Source: Clostridium kluyveri DSM 555
Lineage (GTDB): Bacteria > Bacillota > Clostridia > Clostridiales > Clostridiaceae
Assembly: GCF_000016505.1 (NCBI RefSeq)
Contig: NC_009706.1
Coordinates: 2,418,001 to 2,482,000 of the forward strand
Direction: 5' to 3'
DNA length: 64,000 nt
Shown: positions 8,778-17,785 of the stretch, one piece after another
How positions within the stretch are numbered: the first letter of the stretch is position 1
Layout of the letters: every line of letters begins with the position of its first letter
The notes under the pieces: model-generated
The model's input: only the letters and a program-made list of their open reading frames with translations
What the model was told of the DNA's origin: nothing
The model's database searches: none
Translations under genes and position numbers: made by a program

Positions 8778-10988
8778 CTAATCTCTATTCATTAAAGCTT
8801 CACTTAGGGATATTTTATTTATATATTTTTTTAGTAAAGTAATACTTGTAAAGTAGGAACCTAATATAACTGCAGCTATAAAACAATAGTCCTTAATTGT
8901 TAACCCTATTTGAAGATAGGACTGCATATTTGCTATTAGACTGGGATAAATAGCTTTTAAAGCAATATAACTTAAAGGAATGGCTATTATTGAAGTAAAT
9001 ATAACTGTGTAAAGGGAAGTACTTAAATACAATTTATCAATTTCCTTTTTATTGAATCCAAAAATTTTAACCAGAGATATACTTAGGGTACTTTTATCAA
9101 TCATAAGCTTTAACAGCAAATATAAACTTATAACAAAAAGCATGGTTGAAATTGCTATAATTATTACAATCATAGGTAACATTATTGAAGTCATGCTTTT
9201 AGCTGATTTTATAACATTTTTATTTGTTGTAAGCCAGTATACATAATCTTCATTAATGTTAAGTTTATCCTTTGATATATAACCATTAAAATAATTCTCT
9301 GATTCATTTATTAAAGAATTTAATTGTTTTTGATTCATAAATACATATAGACCAGAAGAATATTTAACAGTTCCCTTGACTTTTAGATTATATATTTTTG
9401 TCTCTGTAGTATCCTTTAAATTTATAGAATCTCCCACTTGCAGTCCAAATTTTTTACCTACGCTTTCAGATATGTATAGCCCCGGATCATCATCTTTTAT
9501 TTTAAAATCATAAAAATTGGTATCTTCCTTTATTCCTTGAAGCACAATATCCATATCCTGTGATAAGACTTTATAATATATTGACAGATTCTTAAGTGTA
9601 ATTTTTTCAGTCCTTTCATTTTCTGTGATTTCAATAGGAAGTTTTAGTATATACATGTATTCAAACTTTGATTCATTTTCAATGTCCTTTATATATGTAG
9701 AAATGCCAGTATTAATTCCAATGCCAAATACAAGCAGAAAAGTAGCTATGGACATTCCACAAAATAAAATTATATTACCTTTTATTTCTCTTAAAAATTC
9801 TCTTAATCTAAATTTTGTTATGAACTTGAATTTTTTAATTTTAATTGTGTTTAGTTTGTTTTGTTTTTTTTCTCTCCTCAGCAGTTGAAGAGGTGAACTT
9901 TTCAACCTTTCCGATAAAGTTTTGTAATTAACTATAATTACTATTAGAATTGGAACTACTATACCTATGAAAAATAGATAGGGAGGATACACTCTCCTTA
10001 TAATGGGAAGACTATAGTATGTTGTTATAGTCTGCGAAAAAGAGGCTTCTATTATAAACCCTATGCATGTACCTGCAATAGCTCCTACTGAAACTATAAT
10101 TATGGGAAGAATCATAAAATGTCTTAAAAGCTCTTTTTTTACATATCCCAATGCATAAAGAGCTCCAATTGTAGGACTTTCCCTGTCAATATTGTTGATT
10201 ATGGACATAGATATCATAAAGGCTATCATTATAAACAATATAAATCCAAACATTACTGCAATATTTTTATTTCTCTGGCTGTCATGCATATATCCATTTA
10301 TTCTAGGATTATCTGTTGAATTTATAAAAGATATTAACTTTCCGTCCCTTTGCAAAATATTTTTTACCTTGTGATATGATATTCCATTTAATCTAAATGT
10401 ATAGGAATATTTTTTATCTTTTAATTCAATAAAATCTTCACTGGTTAAAAAACCAATGCCAAAATTTTTGGGATTTGCCACCACATCCTCTAATTTTTCA
10501 ATCACAAGAGTATAATCTGGAACCGCTGAATAACCCTCTATAATATATTTTTTATTACCTACCTCCAAGCTGCTTCCCAATGCATAGTTATTTTCTTTTC
10601 CAAAGTGGGTATCTATAATCACCCTGCCATTTTGTCTTGAATTTTTACCTTCTACCATAGATACTTTATTTATATATTTTCTCTCTTCAAATAACCTTAT
10701 CTTCTGATTGTCATTTATTTTATAGTCAACATAAAAATTTTCATCTACAGTTACACCTAATTTTCTGATTTTTTCTAAGATCCCATTGTCCAATCGTGAC
10801 TCTATTTCAAAGTTACCATCTTCAATATTATTTTTTAAAGCGGCTTCTCTGCCGCTTTCAATAATACAATCCGATGAGTTCGCAAAACCTACAATTGCCA
10901 TAGAGCTTATTAAAACCAGAAGCATCATTCCTACATATTTAACTATATTATCTTTAAATTCCCTTAATATTCTTTTGTTTAATATCAT
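8778..10988 (-). CDS. FtsX/MacB-type ABC transporter permease
   Basis: 736 residues. It shows one N-terminal membrane helix (about 17-37), a large extracytoplasmic region, then a helix cluster at about 240-360. A second copy of the same plan follows (helix near 405-425, extracellular domain, helices near 600-720). This two-repeat FtsX layout is typical of Firmicute peptide and macrolide exporters. It follows the matching ATPase by 32 bp and precedes the acyl-AMP ligase by 69 bp with no terminator visible. It is therefore probably cotranscribed and exports the product of the assembly line. Confidence 0.9.
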   Translation of the reverse strand: MILNKRILREFKDNIVKYVGMMLLVLISSMAIVGFANSSDCIIESGREAALKNNIEDGNFEIESRLDNGILEKIRKLGVTVDENFYVDYKINDNQKIRLFEERKYINKVSMVEGKNSRQNGRVIIDTHFGKENNYALGSSLEVGNKKYIIEGYSAVPDYTLVIEKLEDVVANPKNFGIGFLTSEDFIELKDKKYSYTFRLNGISYHKVKNILQRDGKLISFINSTDNPRINGYMHDSQRNKNIAVMFGFILFIMIAFMISMSIINNIDRESPTIGALYALGYVKKELLRHFMILPIIIVSVGAIAGTCIGFIIEASFSQTITTYYSLPIIRRVYPPYLFFIGIVVPILIVIIVNYKTLSERLKSSPLQLLRREKKQNKLNTIKIKKFKFITKFRLREFLREIKGNIILFCGMSIATFLLVFGIGINTGISTYIKDIENESKFEYMYILKLPIEITENERTEKITLKNLSIYYKVLSQDMDIVLQGIKEDTNFYDFKIKDDDPGLYISESVGKKFGLQVGDSINLKDTTETKIYNLKVKGTVKYSSGLYVFMNQKQLNSLINESENYFNGYISKDKLNINEDYVYWLTTNKNVIKSAKSMTSIMLPMIVIIIAISTMLFVISLYLLLKLMIDKSTLSISLVKIFGFNKKEIDKLYLSTSLYTVIFTSIIAIPLSYIALKAIYPSLIANMQSYLQIGLTIKDYCFIAAVILGSYFTSITLLKKYINKISLSEALMNRD

Positions 10989-11020
10989 AAATCTAGCTAT
11001 CCTTGTTAAAAAAATTTGAT

Positions 11021-11719
11021 TTACCAGTTAATATCCTTTGCAGAAATTACTTCTTCATTTTCATAAAATTCCTCAATGCCTCCATCTCTTACCCTAACAA
11101 CCTTATTAGACATGTGTTTTATAGCATCATTATGTGTCACTATAATCATTGTAGTGCCATATCTCTTATTTACATATTCTATTAATTCAAGAATTTCTTT
11201 GGATGTTTTATAATCTAAAGCCCCTGTTGGTTCATCACAAAGCAACAGCTTTGGATTTTTAATTAGTGCCCTAGCTATAGCTGTTCTCTGTTGTTGCCCT
11301 CCCGATAACTGCCTTGGAAATTTATCTCTATGCTCCCAGAGTCCTAATGTTTTTATTAATTCTTCTTTATTTAAAGGTTTTTCTGTAAGATATTCACACA
11401 CTTCAATATTTTCTAGTACAGTAAGGTTTGGTACCAGATTATAAAATTGAAATACAAATCCCAATTTACTTCTTCTGTAAGAACATAGACTATCAGACTC
11501 CAAAGTTGAAATTTTTATTCCATCTACTATTATTTCTCCTGAATCTATGGTTTCCAATCCTCCAATTACATTGAGAAGTGTGGATTTACCTGAACCAGAT
11601 GGCCCCAACACAGTACATATTTTCCCCTGTTCTAACTGAAAGCTTGTACCTCTTAAGACTTGTATCTTACTTTCTCCATATCCATAGGCCTTCATAGCAT
11701 CTTTAATCGTTAAAAACAT
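11021..11719 (-). CDS. ABC transporter ATP-binding protein (MacB/LolD type)
   Basis: 232 residues, the usual size. Walker A is GPSGSGKST at 39-47, the Q-loop Gln is near 91, the signature LSGGQ is at 138-142, and Walker B with the catalytic Glu is LLLCDEP at 158-164. It sits between the membrane-fusion protein gene and the FtsX permease gene, so the three form one export unit. It powers the transporter from the cytoplasmic side. Confidence 0.95.
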   Translation of the reverse strand: MFLTIKDAMKAYGYGESKIQVLRGTSFQLEQGKICTVLGPSGSGKSTLLNVIGGLETIDSGEIIVDGIKISTLESDSLCSYRRSKLGFVFQFYNLVPNLTVLENIEVCEYLTEKPLNKEELIKTLGLWEHRDKFPRQLSGGQQQRTAIARALIKNPKLLLCDEPTGALDYKTSKEILELIEYVNKRYGTTMIIVTHNDAIKHMSNKVVRVRDGGIEEFYENEEVISAKDINW

Positions 11720-11743
11720 TTATTTTACTCCATCACCTTACTT

Positions 11744-13102
11744 TCACTTGATTTTAATGGTTTCTCCAACTTCATGATCCAAAGGATTATTCAGCACAAT
11801 GACTCCATCTTTTATGTGTTTTCCCGTAACCTCTACATAGGAATCCGATTCCGTACCCTTTGCCACCGATACATGTTTAATCAAATAGCCTTTATTTTTC
11901 TTTTCTGCTATGTATATACAATTATTATCATTTTTATCTTTAAAAATACTTTCATAGGGAACTTTATATACATTGTTTTTTTCTTCTAAAATAATATCTG
12001 CTGTTGCCTTCATACCTATCTTCAATTTATGATTTAAATCCTTTATTTTTATCTTTACCTCAAATTTTGCCTCTTCATCATTAGAATCATCCTTGAGCTT
12101 AAGCATATCATTATCTTCTTCTTTAGCTATGTCCTCTATTTTTATAATTTCCCCTTGAATAATTTTATCCCCGGTTGAATCTGTTTTCACTTTCACTTTT
12201 TGTCCATTTTTAACTTTATCAATATCGGCTTCCTTAACTTCCATAATTGCAACTATATTATCTGTGCTTTGAATTTGAAGTAAACTTCCAGAGGCAGGAT
12301 TCCCTTCAACCCCATTAACACTGCTGATTATTCCATCAGCAGGAGCCAAAACTGTACAATCTGAAAACTGTTGTTTTTTTCTTTCAATTGCTATTTGCTG
12401 CGACTTATCTTCATAGAGGAATTTAGCCTGTTCATAATTACTTTTAGCAGTATTCAAATCCAAATTCACCTTATCCTTTATATTGTTTAAAGCTACCGAA
12501 GATTCACTATAGGTATCCTGGGCATTTTTAAAGGAGATTTCACTTTTATTTAAATCCTGCTCTGATATTGCACCACACTGAAATAAAACTTTGTTATCTT
12601 CATAAGTATTTTTCTTGTCATCAAGATCCAGCTTTGCTGCATTTACTGCCCCTTCTGCAGCTGCAATTTGCGAATTTTCACCTTCCCTACTTAATTTTTC
12701 TGCATTGTCATAGGCTTTTTGGGCATTATCCAGTTTACTTTTATTTGTTGCCTGTGTAGTTTTTAAGGAAGCTTCCATTTGTTCAATTTCTTTTTGCAAG
12801 TCTTTGGTATCCAGTAAAGCTAATATGTCCCCAGACTTTACCTCATCCCCTATCTTTACTTTAATTTCCTTAATTATATTAGATGAAGTTGTATAGACTT
12901 CAGCAGTATTGTCACTTTCAATTTGGCCTTTAACATTTATTTTATTTATACTGCTTCCTTTTTTAAGTACCGTATAAGCATCACTCTGTAGACCTGACTT
13001 TAAAATACTTGCCATTACTACAGTAGTAGATAAAATTAAAATAATTATTATAAATATAAAAAATTTTAGTTTCCTATGTACATTGAAATTAACACTAATC
13101 AC
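11744..13102 (-). CDS. Membrane-fusion (HlyD/MacA-like) component of the ABC exporter
   Basis: About 450 residues: one N-terminal membrane helix, a lipoyl-type half motif (ILALLDTKDL), a long coiled-coil hairpin rich in Ala/Lys/Asn, then the second lipoyl half and a beta-barrel. This is the MacA/YknX plan. Stop is at 11744. The start is unclear. The frame stays open upstream to a TTG at 13144, but that codon lies beside the predicted transcription start and the Fur-like box. The only good ribosome binding site (AGAGGTGATT, 13097-13106) has no in-frame ATG, GTG or TTG at normal distance behind it. The GTG at 13102 lies inside that site, and an ATT at 13099 is also in frame. First gene of the exporter-biosynthesis operon. 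Confidence 0.85.
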   Translation of the reverse strand: MISVNFNVHRKLKFFIFIIIILILSTTVVMASILKSGLQSDAYTVLKKGSSINKINVKGQIESDNTAEVYTTSSNIIKEIKVKIGDEVKSGDILALLDTKDLQKEIEQMEASLKTTQATNKSKLDNAQKAYDNAEKLSREGENSQIAAAEGAVNAAKLDLDDKKNTYEDNKVLFQCGAISEQDLNKSEISFKNAQDTYSESSVALNNIKDKVNLDLNTAKSNYEQAKFLYEDKSQQIAIERKKQQFSDCTVLAPADGIISSVNGVEGNPASGSLLQIQSTDNIVAIMEVKEADIDKVKNGQKVKVKTDSTGDKIIQGEIIKIEDIAKEEDNDMLKLKDDSNDEEAKFEVKIKIKDLNHKLKIGMKATADIILEEKNNVYKVPYESIFKDKNDNNCIYIAEKKNKGYLIKHVSVAKGTESDSYVEVTGKHIKDGVIVLNNPLDHEVGETIKIK

Positions 13103-13123
13103 CTCTTTAAAATAACAATTATT

Positions 13124-13142
13124 GATAATGAATTTCAATATC
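13124..13142 (-). promoter_or_regulatory. Fur-box-like operator
   Basis: The 19 bases GATAATGAATTTCAATATC match the classical Fur box GATAATGATAATCATTATC at 15 of 19 positions. They are the centre of a longer palindrome (13117-13149) with perfect 11-bp arms AATTATTGATA / TATCAATAATT. The site begins just downstream of the -10 box and covers the expected transcription start, where a repressor would block initiation. Fur binding is inferred from the match. Confidence 0.6.
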
Positions 13143-13149
13143 AATAATT

Positions 13150-13178
13150 ATTATATCACTGATAATATTAGCAGTAAA
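13150..13178 (-). promoter_or_regulatory. Sigma-A-type promoter of the exporter/NRPS operon
   Basis: On the minus strand a -35 TTTACT (13173-13178) and a perfect -10 TATAAT (13150-13155) are separated by 17 bases. Transcription would start near 13143, inside the Fur-like palindrome. Confidence 0.6.
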
Positions 13179-13280
13179 GATAAATAATTCAACATATTTT
13201 TACTTTATTTTCTTTTTTAATTTTAAAATACTCATAGAATATACCTTTTACATATAATAAAAGCCATGTACATAAAATAA

Positions 13281-13338
13281 GTTCAGATAGAGAAAAGCTT
13301 TTTACGAGCAAAACTCCATCTGAACTGCTGAGTGATTT
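13281..13338 (-). repeat. Intergenic hairpin repeat, copy 1 (short form)
   Basis: Read on the minus strand: a lead AAATCACTCAGCA, then GTTCAGATGGAG, a loop, and CTCTATCTGAAC. Twelve-base arms pair with few mismatches. It shares lead and stem with the elements at 36.1, 39.7, 45.6 and 48.7 kb. There is no T-tract, so it is not an ordinary terminator. Confidence 0.6.
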
Positions 13339-13373
13339 AATACATTTTATAACAATCTATTTAATTCTTACAT

Positions 13374-14150
13374 TTATAGATCTAATTTATTTTCTATAAA
13401 ATATGCTATAGCATAGAACATAGCCACTATTATTATTATGGATAAAACTATAAGTGATATATTTAAATCAATTCCCGAGGGTAACACATCTATAAATATA
13501 TTATTTACATTTTTCACTTTCAAATTAAATGTTTGTGGAAATATATTTAAAAATATATCTTCCAATTTAACTTGTACTAAAGACAATAATATAAATATAC
13601 CAAAAGCACCTAATTTACCGAACTTCCTATTTTTTATAGCCACCCTTCCAAGTGTTACGGATAGATATACGGTAAGTAAAAATGTAATATATACTGCTAG
13701 AACAGACAATATGGCTAATACCCAAAATTGAGGGGTAAAGGCATTAATAAATTGTCTGAGGGCTGTAATATCCAATGCTATAAAATTCTGGGTAAGTTTT
13801 AAAATCTGCAGCAGGATGACTGTAAAGATTCCAACAATAATAGAAACTATAAGACATTGGATAATAGCTGTTACAATTTTATTCATCAATATATTCTTTC
13901 CACTTTTAGGTGTTGTAAATACAAGATAGGATGTATCTCCATATAAATCCCTGCTAAATATAGTTATATTCCATATTAAAACCACCACTGACGCAACAAT
14001 CCCTATAAGTAAGCTTAAAAAAAATATAGCATCGGAACTCCATACATTTATTCTGGTAAGCAGTGCCAAATTTAAAATTATTATGGTAGAAACCATTATT
14101 ATAAAATCTTTAAAACATCCCTTAAGATCATATTTTGCTAATTTAAACAT
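13374..14150 (-). CDS. ABC-2-type transporter permease
   Basis: About 258 residues with six predicted membrane helices and an ABC-2 permease pattern. The start is placed at the ATG at 14150 because AGAGGTG lies 8 bases ahead of it; it overlaps the end of the ATPase gene by 8 bases, so translation is probably coupled. It forms the membrane part of a transporter with the preceding ATPase, under the GntR regulator that starts the operon. The substrate is unknown; related YtrA-controlled transporters respond to cell-wall stress or antibiotics. Confidence 0.85.
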   Translation of the reverse strand: MFKLAKYDLKGCFKDFIIMVSTIIILNLALLTRINVWSSDAIFFLSLLIGIVASVVVLIWNITIFSRDLYGDTSYLVFTTPKSGKNILMNKIVTAIIQCLIVSIIVGIFTVILLQILKLTQNFIALDITALRQFINAFTPQFWVLAILSVLAVYITFLLTVYLSVTLGRVAIKNRKFGKLGAFGIFILLSLVQVKLEDIFLNIFPQTFNLKVKNVNNIFIDVLPSGIDLNISLIVLSIIIIVAMFYAIAYFIENKLDL

Positions 14151-14844
14151 TACTAAACACCTCTCTGTATATCTCATCTATGGACATTTTCCTTTCAGCT
14201 CTAAGCTCTTCTGCATTACCTGACAGTATTATTTTTCCTTCAGATATAAAGGCTACATCATCAAACAATCTTTCAATATCACTTACCAGGTGAGTAGTTA
14301 TAACTATGGAACTATTCTCCGTATAATTTTCAAGTATTGCATCCAATATCTTTTCTCTGGTTACAGGATCCACTCCTCCCAAAGGTTCATCCAATATATA
14401 TAACTTTGCTTTTCTGGAAAGCACCAGTGTAAGATAAAATTTTTCACACATACCTCTAGATAAAGTCTTAACTTTACTATCCCCTTCCAGGTTCATAAAT
14501 TTTAAAAGTTCTACAGCTCTATTTTTATCAAAATCATCATACATATCCTTAAAAAAATCTATGGCATCATTTATTCTCATCCATTTGAAAATATAATCCT
14601 TATCCGGCAAATATGACACCTGGGATTTTGTCTTTACTCCAGGTTTATTTCCATTTATAAGTATTTCCCCAGAGCTCTGCTTTAATATTCCTGCTGCAAT
14701 TTTCAAAAAAGTAGTTTTGCCGCTTCCATTCGGTCCCAAGAGTCCTGTTATTTTTCCTTCCTCAACTTCCAGATTAAGTCCATTTAAGGCTGACTTTCTA
14801 AAATAAGATTTCTTTAAATCCTTACATTTTAAAAGTGGTTCCAT
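14143..14844 (-). CDS. ABC transporter ATP-binding protein (YtrB-like)
   Basis: 233 residues. Walker A is GPNGSGKTT at 37-45 and Walker B is YILDEP. The signature motif is altered to LSRGM instead of LSGGQ, as is common in the ABC-2 drug/YtrB group. It lies 2 bp after the GntR gene and overlaps the permease gene. It energises the ABC-2 permease. Confidence 0.92.
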   Translation of the reverse strand: MEPLLKCKDLKKSYFRKSALNGLNLEVEEGKITGLLGPNGSGKTTFLKIAAGILKQSSGEILINGNKPGVKTKSQVSYLPDKDYIFKWMRINDAIDFFKDMYDDFDKNRAVELLKFMNLEGDSKVKTLSRGMCEKFYLTLVLSRKAKLYILDEPLGGVDPVTREKILDAILENYTENSSIVITTHLVSDIERLFDDVAFISEGKIILSGNAEELRAERKMSIDEIYREVFSNV

Positions 14845-14846
14845 TT

Positions 14847-15212
14847 TTACACCTCCTGTACTTTTTCTTCTACAATTTTAATTATTTCATCAGAAGAAAA
14901 CCCTAGTTCCTTCATTCCCTTTATAAAATTATATATAATATCTCTTGCCATTTCCCCTTTTAATTTTTCTATCATAGATACATCCTCCCTTAAAAAAGTA
15001 CCCATTCCTCTTTGTTTATATGCAATATTTTCTCTCTCTAGTTCCAAATAAGTTCTCTGAATGGTATTTGGATTAACCTTTAAAGAAGCAGATAATTCCC
15101 TTACAGAAGGAATTTTATCCCCAGGTTTTAATTCCTTATTTACTATTTTCCTCTTTATAATATTCATTATTTGAATATATATGGGTGTATTAGGTTCAAA
15201 TTCATCATTCAT
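14847..15212 (-). CDS. GntR family transcriptional regulator, YtrA subfamily
   Basis: About 121 residues. An N-terminal winged helix holds PGDKIPSVRELSASLKVNP, followed by a short C-terminal dimer domain, as in YtrA-type repressors. The ATG at 15212 is preferred: GGAGGTGAT stands directly ahead, and the GTG further upstream would put the binding site inside the gene. First gene of a three-gene operon with an ABC-2 transporter. It likely represses its own promoter through the inverted repeat at 15234-15257. Confidence 0.93.
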   Translation of the reverse strand: MNDEFEPNTPIYIQIMNIIKRKIVNKELKPGDKIPSVRELSASLKVNPNTIQRTYLELERENIAYKQRGMGTFLREDVSMIEKLKGEMARDIIYNFIKGMKELGFSSDEIIKIVEEKVQEV

Positions 15213-15233
15213 TTTATCACCTCCACGCACTAT

Positions 15234-15276
15234 AGTGTTCTATTATAATAATACACTAATTCTATCATTTAGTCAA
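15234..15276 (-). promoter_or_regulatory. Promoter and operator of the GntR/ABC operon
   Basis: Minus strand: -35 TTGACT (15271-15276), 17-base spacer, -10 TATTAT (15248-15253). An inverted repeat with AGTGT and ACACT ends (15234-15257) covers the -10 region, the usual place for a YtrA-type operator. A small palindrome CACTATAGTG adjoins it. Confidence 0.7.
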
Positions 15277-15328
15277 TATTTTTAAATACCAAAAGTTTAA
15301 GTAAGCAATGAATTAACCTGTATGGCAA

Positions 15329-15362
15329 CAAAAAATAAACGGCCACTAGTTACAATGACCGT
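15329..15362 (-). terminator. Terminator after the GT-C glycosyltransferase gene
   Basis: Minus strand stem ACGGTCA...TGGCCGT (15339-15362), followed by TTTATTTTTT. It begins 2 bases after the stop codon. Confidence 0.7.
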
Positions 15363-15364
15363 AA

Positions 15365-16609
15365 TCATGTATTCTTTGTTACGAAGATACCATTTTTAAA
15401 TATTTTCTCAACTGAAAAAGAAAAAAAGTAAATGATTATAAATATAAAGGGGAAGGTATAACGACCTTGACCTTCCGTGATAAAATATACAGAAGTGAAC
15501 ATATAAAAACAAATCAAGCTATAAAGATCATAAGAATTAATATTTTCTTTTTTTAATAAGTTAACAATTACTTTTTTGCTGTATATAATTATATATATAA
15601 TTGCTATTGTAAATAATATTGCTTTTGTCAAAAATACATAAATAATTAATAATATTTCAATATATCTATTTAAACTTGCTCCATTTAAACTAAAAAATAT
15701 ATCGTCAGCAATAAAATATGTATTAAATAATCTTTTAAATCCAAGTTCTACAAATTGTAATGGGTGATTGATTATCCATTTTTTAGCTGATGTAGTTAAA
15801 ATTTTATTTTTTTGCGTCACATTAGCTTCAATATATTCTTTTTTTAATACAACTGAATTTTCTACTTTTTCAGCGGATATCCATCTACCATATTTATTTT
15901 GTGAATTATTATTTATGTAAAGTACAATACCTCCATTATTTGAAATAAAAGTAAGCTGACCTATAAATTTTGTATTTCTATATATCCATGGTGAAATACA
16001 AATAATACTGATTAGTAATATTATAGTGGTATGTTTTAATACGTGTACAATACTATACTTTAGAAACAACTCTACTATAAAAATAACTAAAAAGAAAATA
16101 ATAAAAAAAGGCTTTATCATAGCGTTAATAGCTACAAGTATTCCAATTAAAACATATTTTAATTTAGTATTACTATAATATATCAATGTTATTGTAAGTA
16201 ATATGGTAGTAAATAATATTTCAGTTGCTATTATACTAGTATAAAAAATATTATTAGGGAAGAAAACAAATACCGTATAAATAACTTTTCGTCTAATTTC
16301 ACTTAAATTTATTTTATTCAATATTTTGTAAATTAATATATAATTTATAAGCGTCAAAGTTATATTAAAAATTTTAGCTACTGTTAAATCAACCCCAAAA
16401 ATTGAATATATAAATCCTAAAATAATTGAATATCCAACACTTGTATATGTATCTCCCCATTCACCACCCTCAGCAATTTGTTGTGCAAGTTTATTGTAGT
16501 AATCAAAATCAGAAAATGGTTGTGTATTAACTGTTATAACCCAAATAATGCAAATTAACAATCCCAATATTGCTATTGTATTATAATAATTTTTTCTAAG
16601 AGTATTCAT
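15365..16609 (-). CDS. Membrane glycosyltransferase, GT-C fold (PMT/ArnT-like)
   Basis: About 414 residues with around ten membrane helices. The first outer loop carries an acidic pair, DFDYY, near residue 35, as in polyprenyl-phosphate-sugar glycosyltransferases (families 39/83). The start is placed at the ATG at 16609 behind AAGGAGTG; a GTG three codons earlier is less likely. It would move a sugar from a lipid carrier to an acceptor on the outer face of the membrane. It stands alone between the GntR operon and IS remnants, and nothing nearby reveals its acceptor. Confidence 0.75.
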   Translation of the reverse strand: MNTLRKNYYNTIAILGLLICIIWVITVNTQPFSDFDYYNKLAQQIAEGGEWGDTYTSVGYSIILGFIYSIFGVDLTVAKIFNITLTLINYILIYKILNKINLSEIRRKVIYTVFVFFPNNIFYTSIIATEILFTTILLTITLIYYSNTKLKYVLIGILVAINAMIKPFFIIFFLVIFIVELFLKYSIVHVLKHTTIILLISIICISPWIYRNTKFIGQLTFISNNGGIVLYINNNSQNKYGRWISAEKVENSVVLKKEYIEANVTQKNKILTTSAKKWIINHPLQFVELGFKRLFNTYFIADDIFFSLNGASLNRYIEILLIIYVFLTKAILFTIAIIYIIIYSKKVIVNLLKKENINSYDLYSLICFYMFTSVYFITEGQGRYTFPFIFIIIYFFSFSVEKIFKNGIFVTKNT

Positions 16610-16709
16610 TGGTATCACTCCTTAAATTTTATAATTATTCAGATTTTATAAGTTCTAGATGTTGTTAAAGTAAGCTAGAGGTGTAGTCAGCAAAACCGAC
16701 AAATCTCAC

Positions 16710-16752
16710 TTTAATAAAATCCATAAATATTATTTTTATGGATTTTATTAAA
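16710..16752. repeat. Perfect 18-bp inverted repeat
   Basis: TTTAATAAAATCCATAAA (16710-16727) and its exact reverse complement (16735-16752) flank a 7-base loop. It lies downstream of a relic ABC ATPase end and may be that gene's terminator, or the end of a small element. Confidence 0.6.
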
Positions 16753-16772
16753 AGTATTGAAACCTGAGTAAT

Positions 16773-16844
16773 TCATAATCTAATATCTTCTGTTATTCTC
16801 CCATCACTTATATATACTTTTCTGTCACAATATTGAGCAACCTT
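16773..16844 (-). pseudogene. Relic: C-terminal end of an ABC ATPase, fused to an IS3 fragment
   Basis: The last 23 codons of this reading frame (VAQYCDRKVYISDGRI...) do not look like a transposase. They resemble the tail of an export-type ABC ATPase, where DR-hydrophobic-DG-hydrophobic is the usual ending. The frame is continuous with IS3 orfB upstream. Likely explanation: the IS inserted into, or was deleted against, an ABC ATPase gene and only its end survives. Assignment is by pattern only. Confidence 0.4.
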
Positions 16845-17337
16845 GGTAATCCTTCTAGCACCATAGGTTTCACTCGATTGTTTATGCACTCTTTTTATTT
16901 GGACAGCAAGCAAAGCATTATCTCTTTTTCTTTTAGTAATAGGTCTTTTTAACCAATCGTAGTAAGAGCTTCTCTTAATATCCAGTACCTCACACATCTT
17001 TTCCACATGAAATTCGGAGTTATTGTCATAAATGAATTTATATCTTATTTCTCGGGCCTTGTGAAGATACGTATAGCCTTTTTTAATATGGCATTTTTCT
17101 CCTCTAAATCAGGCCATTTTCTTTTTAAGTAATCTTAACTCTTCATCCTCTCCGAAGCTTTCCTTTACCAGGAAATGCGCTATCCCCATGCGTTCCATAT
17201 TCCTTTACTCATCTTCTAACTGCTGCTTCACTAACACCGATTTCCCTTGCTACATGAGTCACTTTTCTACCTTGTTCTGTAATTAATTTTATTATTTCTT
17301 TTTTATATTCTACAGAAAACTCTCTTCTTTTCCCCAT
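16845..17337 (-). pseudogene. IS3 family transposase remnant (orfA with stops, orfB N-terminal part)
   Basis: From an ATG at 17337 the frame reads a helix-turn-helix orfA (MGKRREFSVEYKKEIIKL...). An in-frame TGA replaces the expected Trp after EAAVRR, and frameshifts follow within the LKKKM region. The orfB start follows (YKFIYDNNSEFHVEKMCEVLDI, about 17060 downward), with the HTH and the SSYYDWL motif, and breaks off at YGARRIT. No DDE domain remains, so it cannot transpose. The outer end near 17342-17392 has AGACACAT repeats that may be the IS terminus. Confidence 0.85.
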
Positions 17338-17673
17338 TTGTTAGACACATTCTTTCCCATGTGTTTATTATACAGTCTTTTCTATGTGTCTACCAAATCG
17401 GGTATACTCCAATATCTTAAAACGATTGAATGTTAATATTAAAGCTCTACTTGATTATTTGAAAAATAATCTCTTACTTACAGGTATCGTGTTCTTAATT
17501 ATACTTGGGTGGTATCGTACAATGCTTCATTATACTTCTATAATCAAAAGCACTCTTAACAAGAATTAGTACAGGTGAGAACTTAAACAATTACTTGAAA
17601 CTACCAAACGGCATATAAAAAAGTCATTATTTAGCAGACGCTACTTTGCAGTCAAATACTGTGAAACATTGTC

Positions 17674-17722
17674 AAAAGGCGGCTTTGGAAATCAAAGCCG
17701 CCTTTTGCCTTTTTTAGTCGGA
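17674..17722 (+). terminator. Strong Rho-independent terminator
   Basis: A stem AAAAGGCGGCTTTG / CAAAGCCGCCTTTT with a 5-base loop is followed by a T-rich run. Its GC-rich stem is unlike the neighbourhood and looks imported with the MarR/acetyltransferase cassette. The gene it once ended is no longer recognisable. Confidence 0.8.
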
Positions 17723-17737
17723 CATTTATTTGCCCTC

Positions 17738-17785
17738 TTGACTTTCAGCCCTAATTCGTATTATGCTATATATAGTACGAATTAG
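17738..17785 (+). promoter_or_regulatory. Promoter and palindromic operator of the marR-acetyltransferase pair
   Basis: -35 TTGACT at 17738-17743; -10 near TATGCT (17762-17767) or the following TATATA. A palindrome CTAATTCGTA (17751-17760) / TACGAATTAG (17776-17785) with perfect 10-bp arms surrounds the -10, fitting autorepression by the MarR protein. Confidence 0.65.

Noticed and set aside
17384-17569. 61-codon plus-strand frame with a hydrophobic stretch
   Set aside because: No ribosome binding site, no family resemblance, sits in IS-derived DNA.
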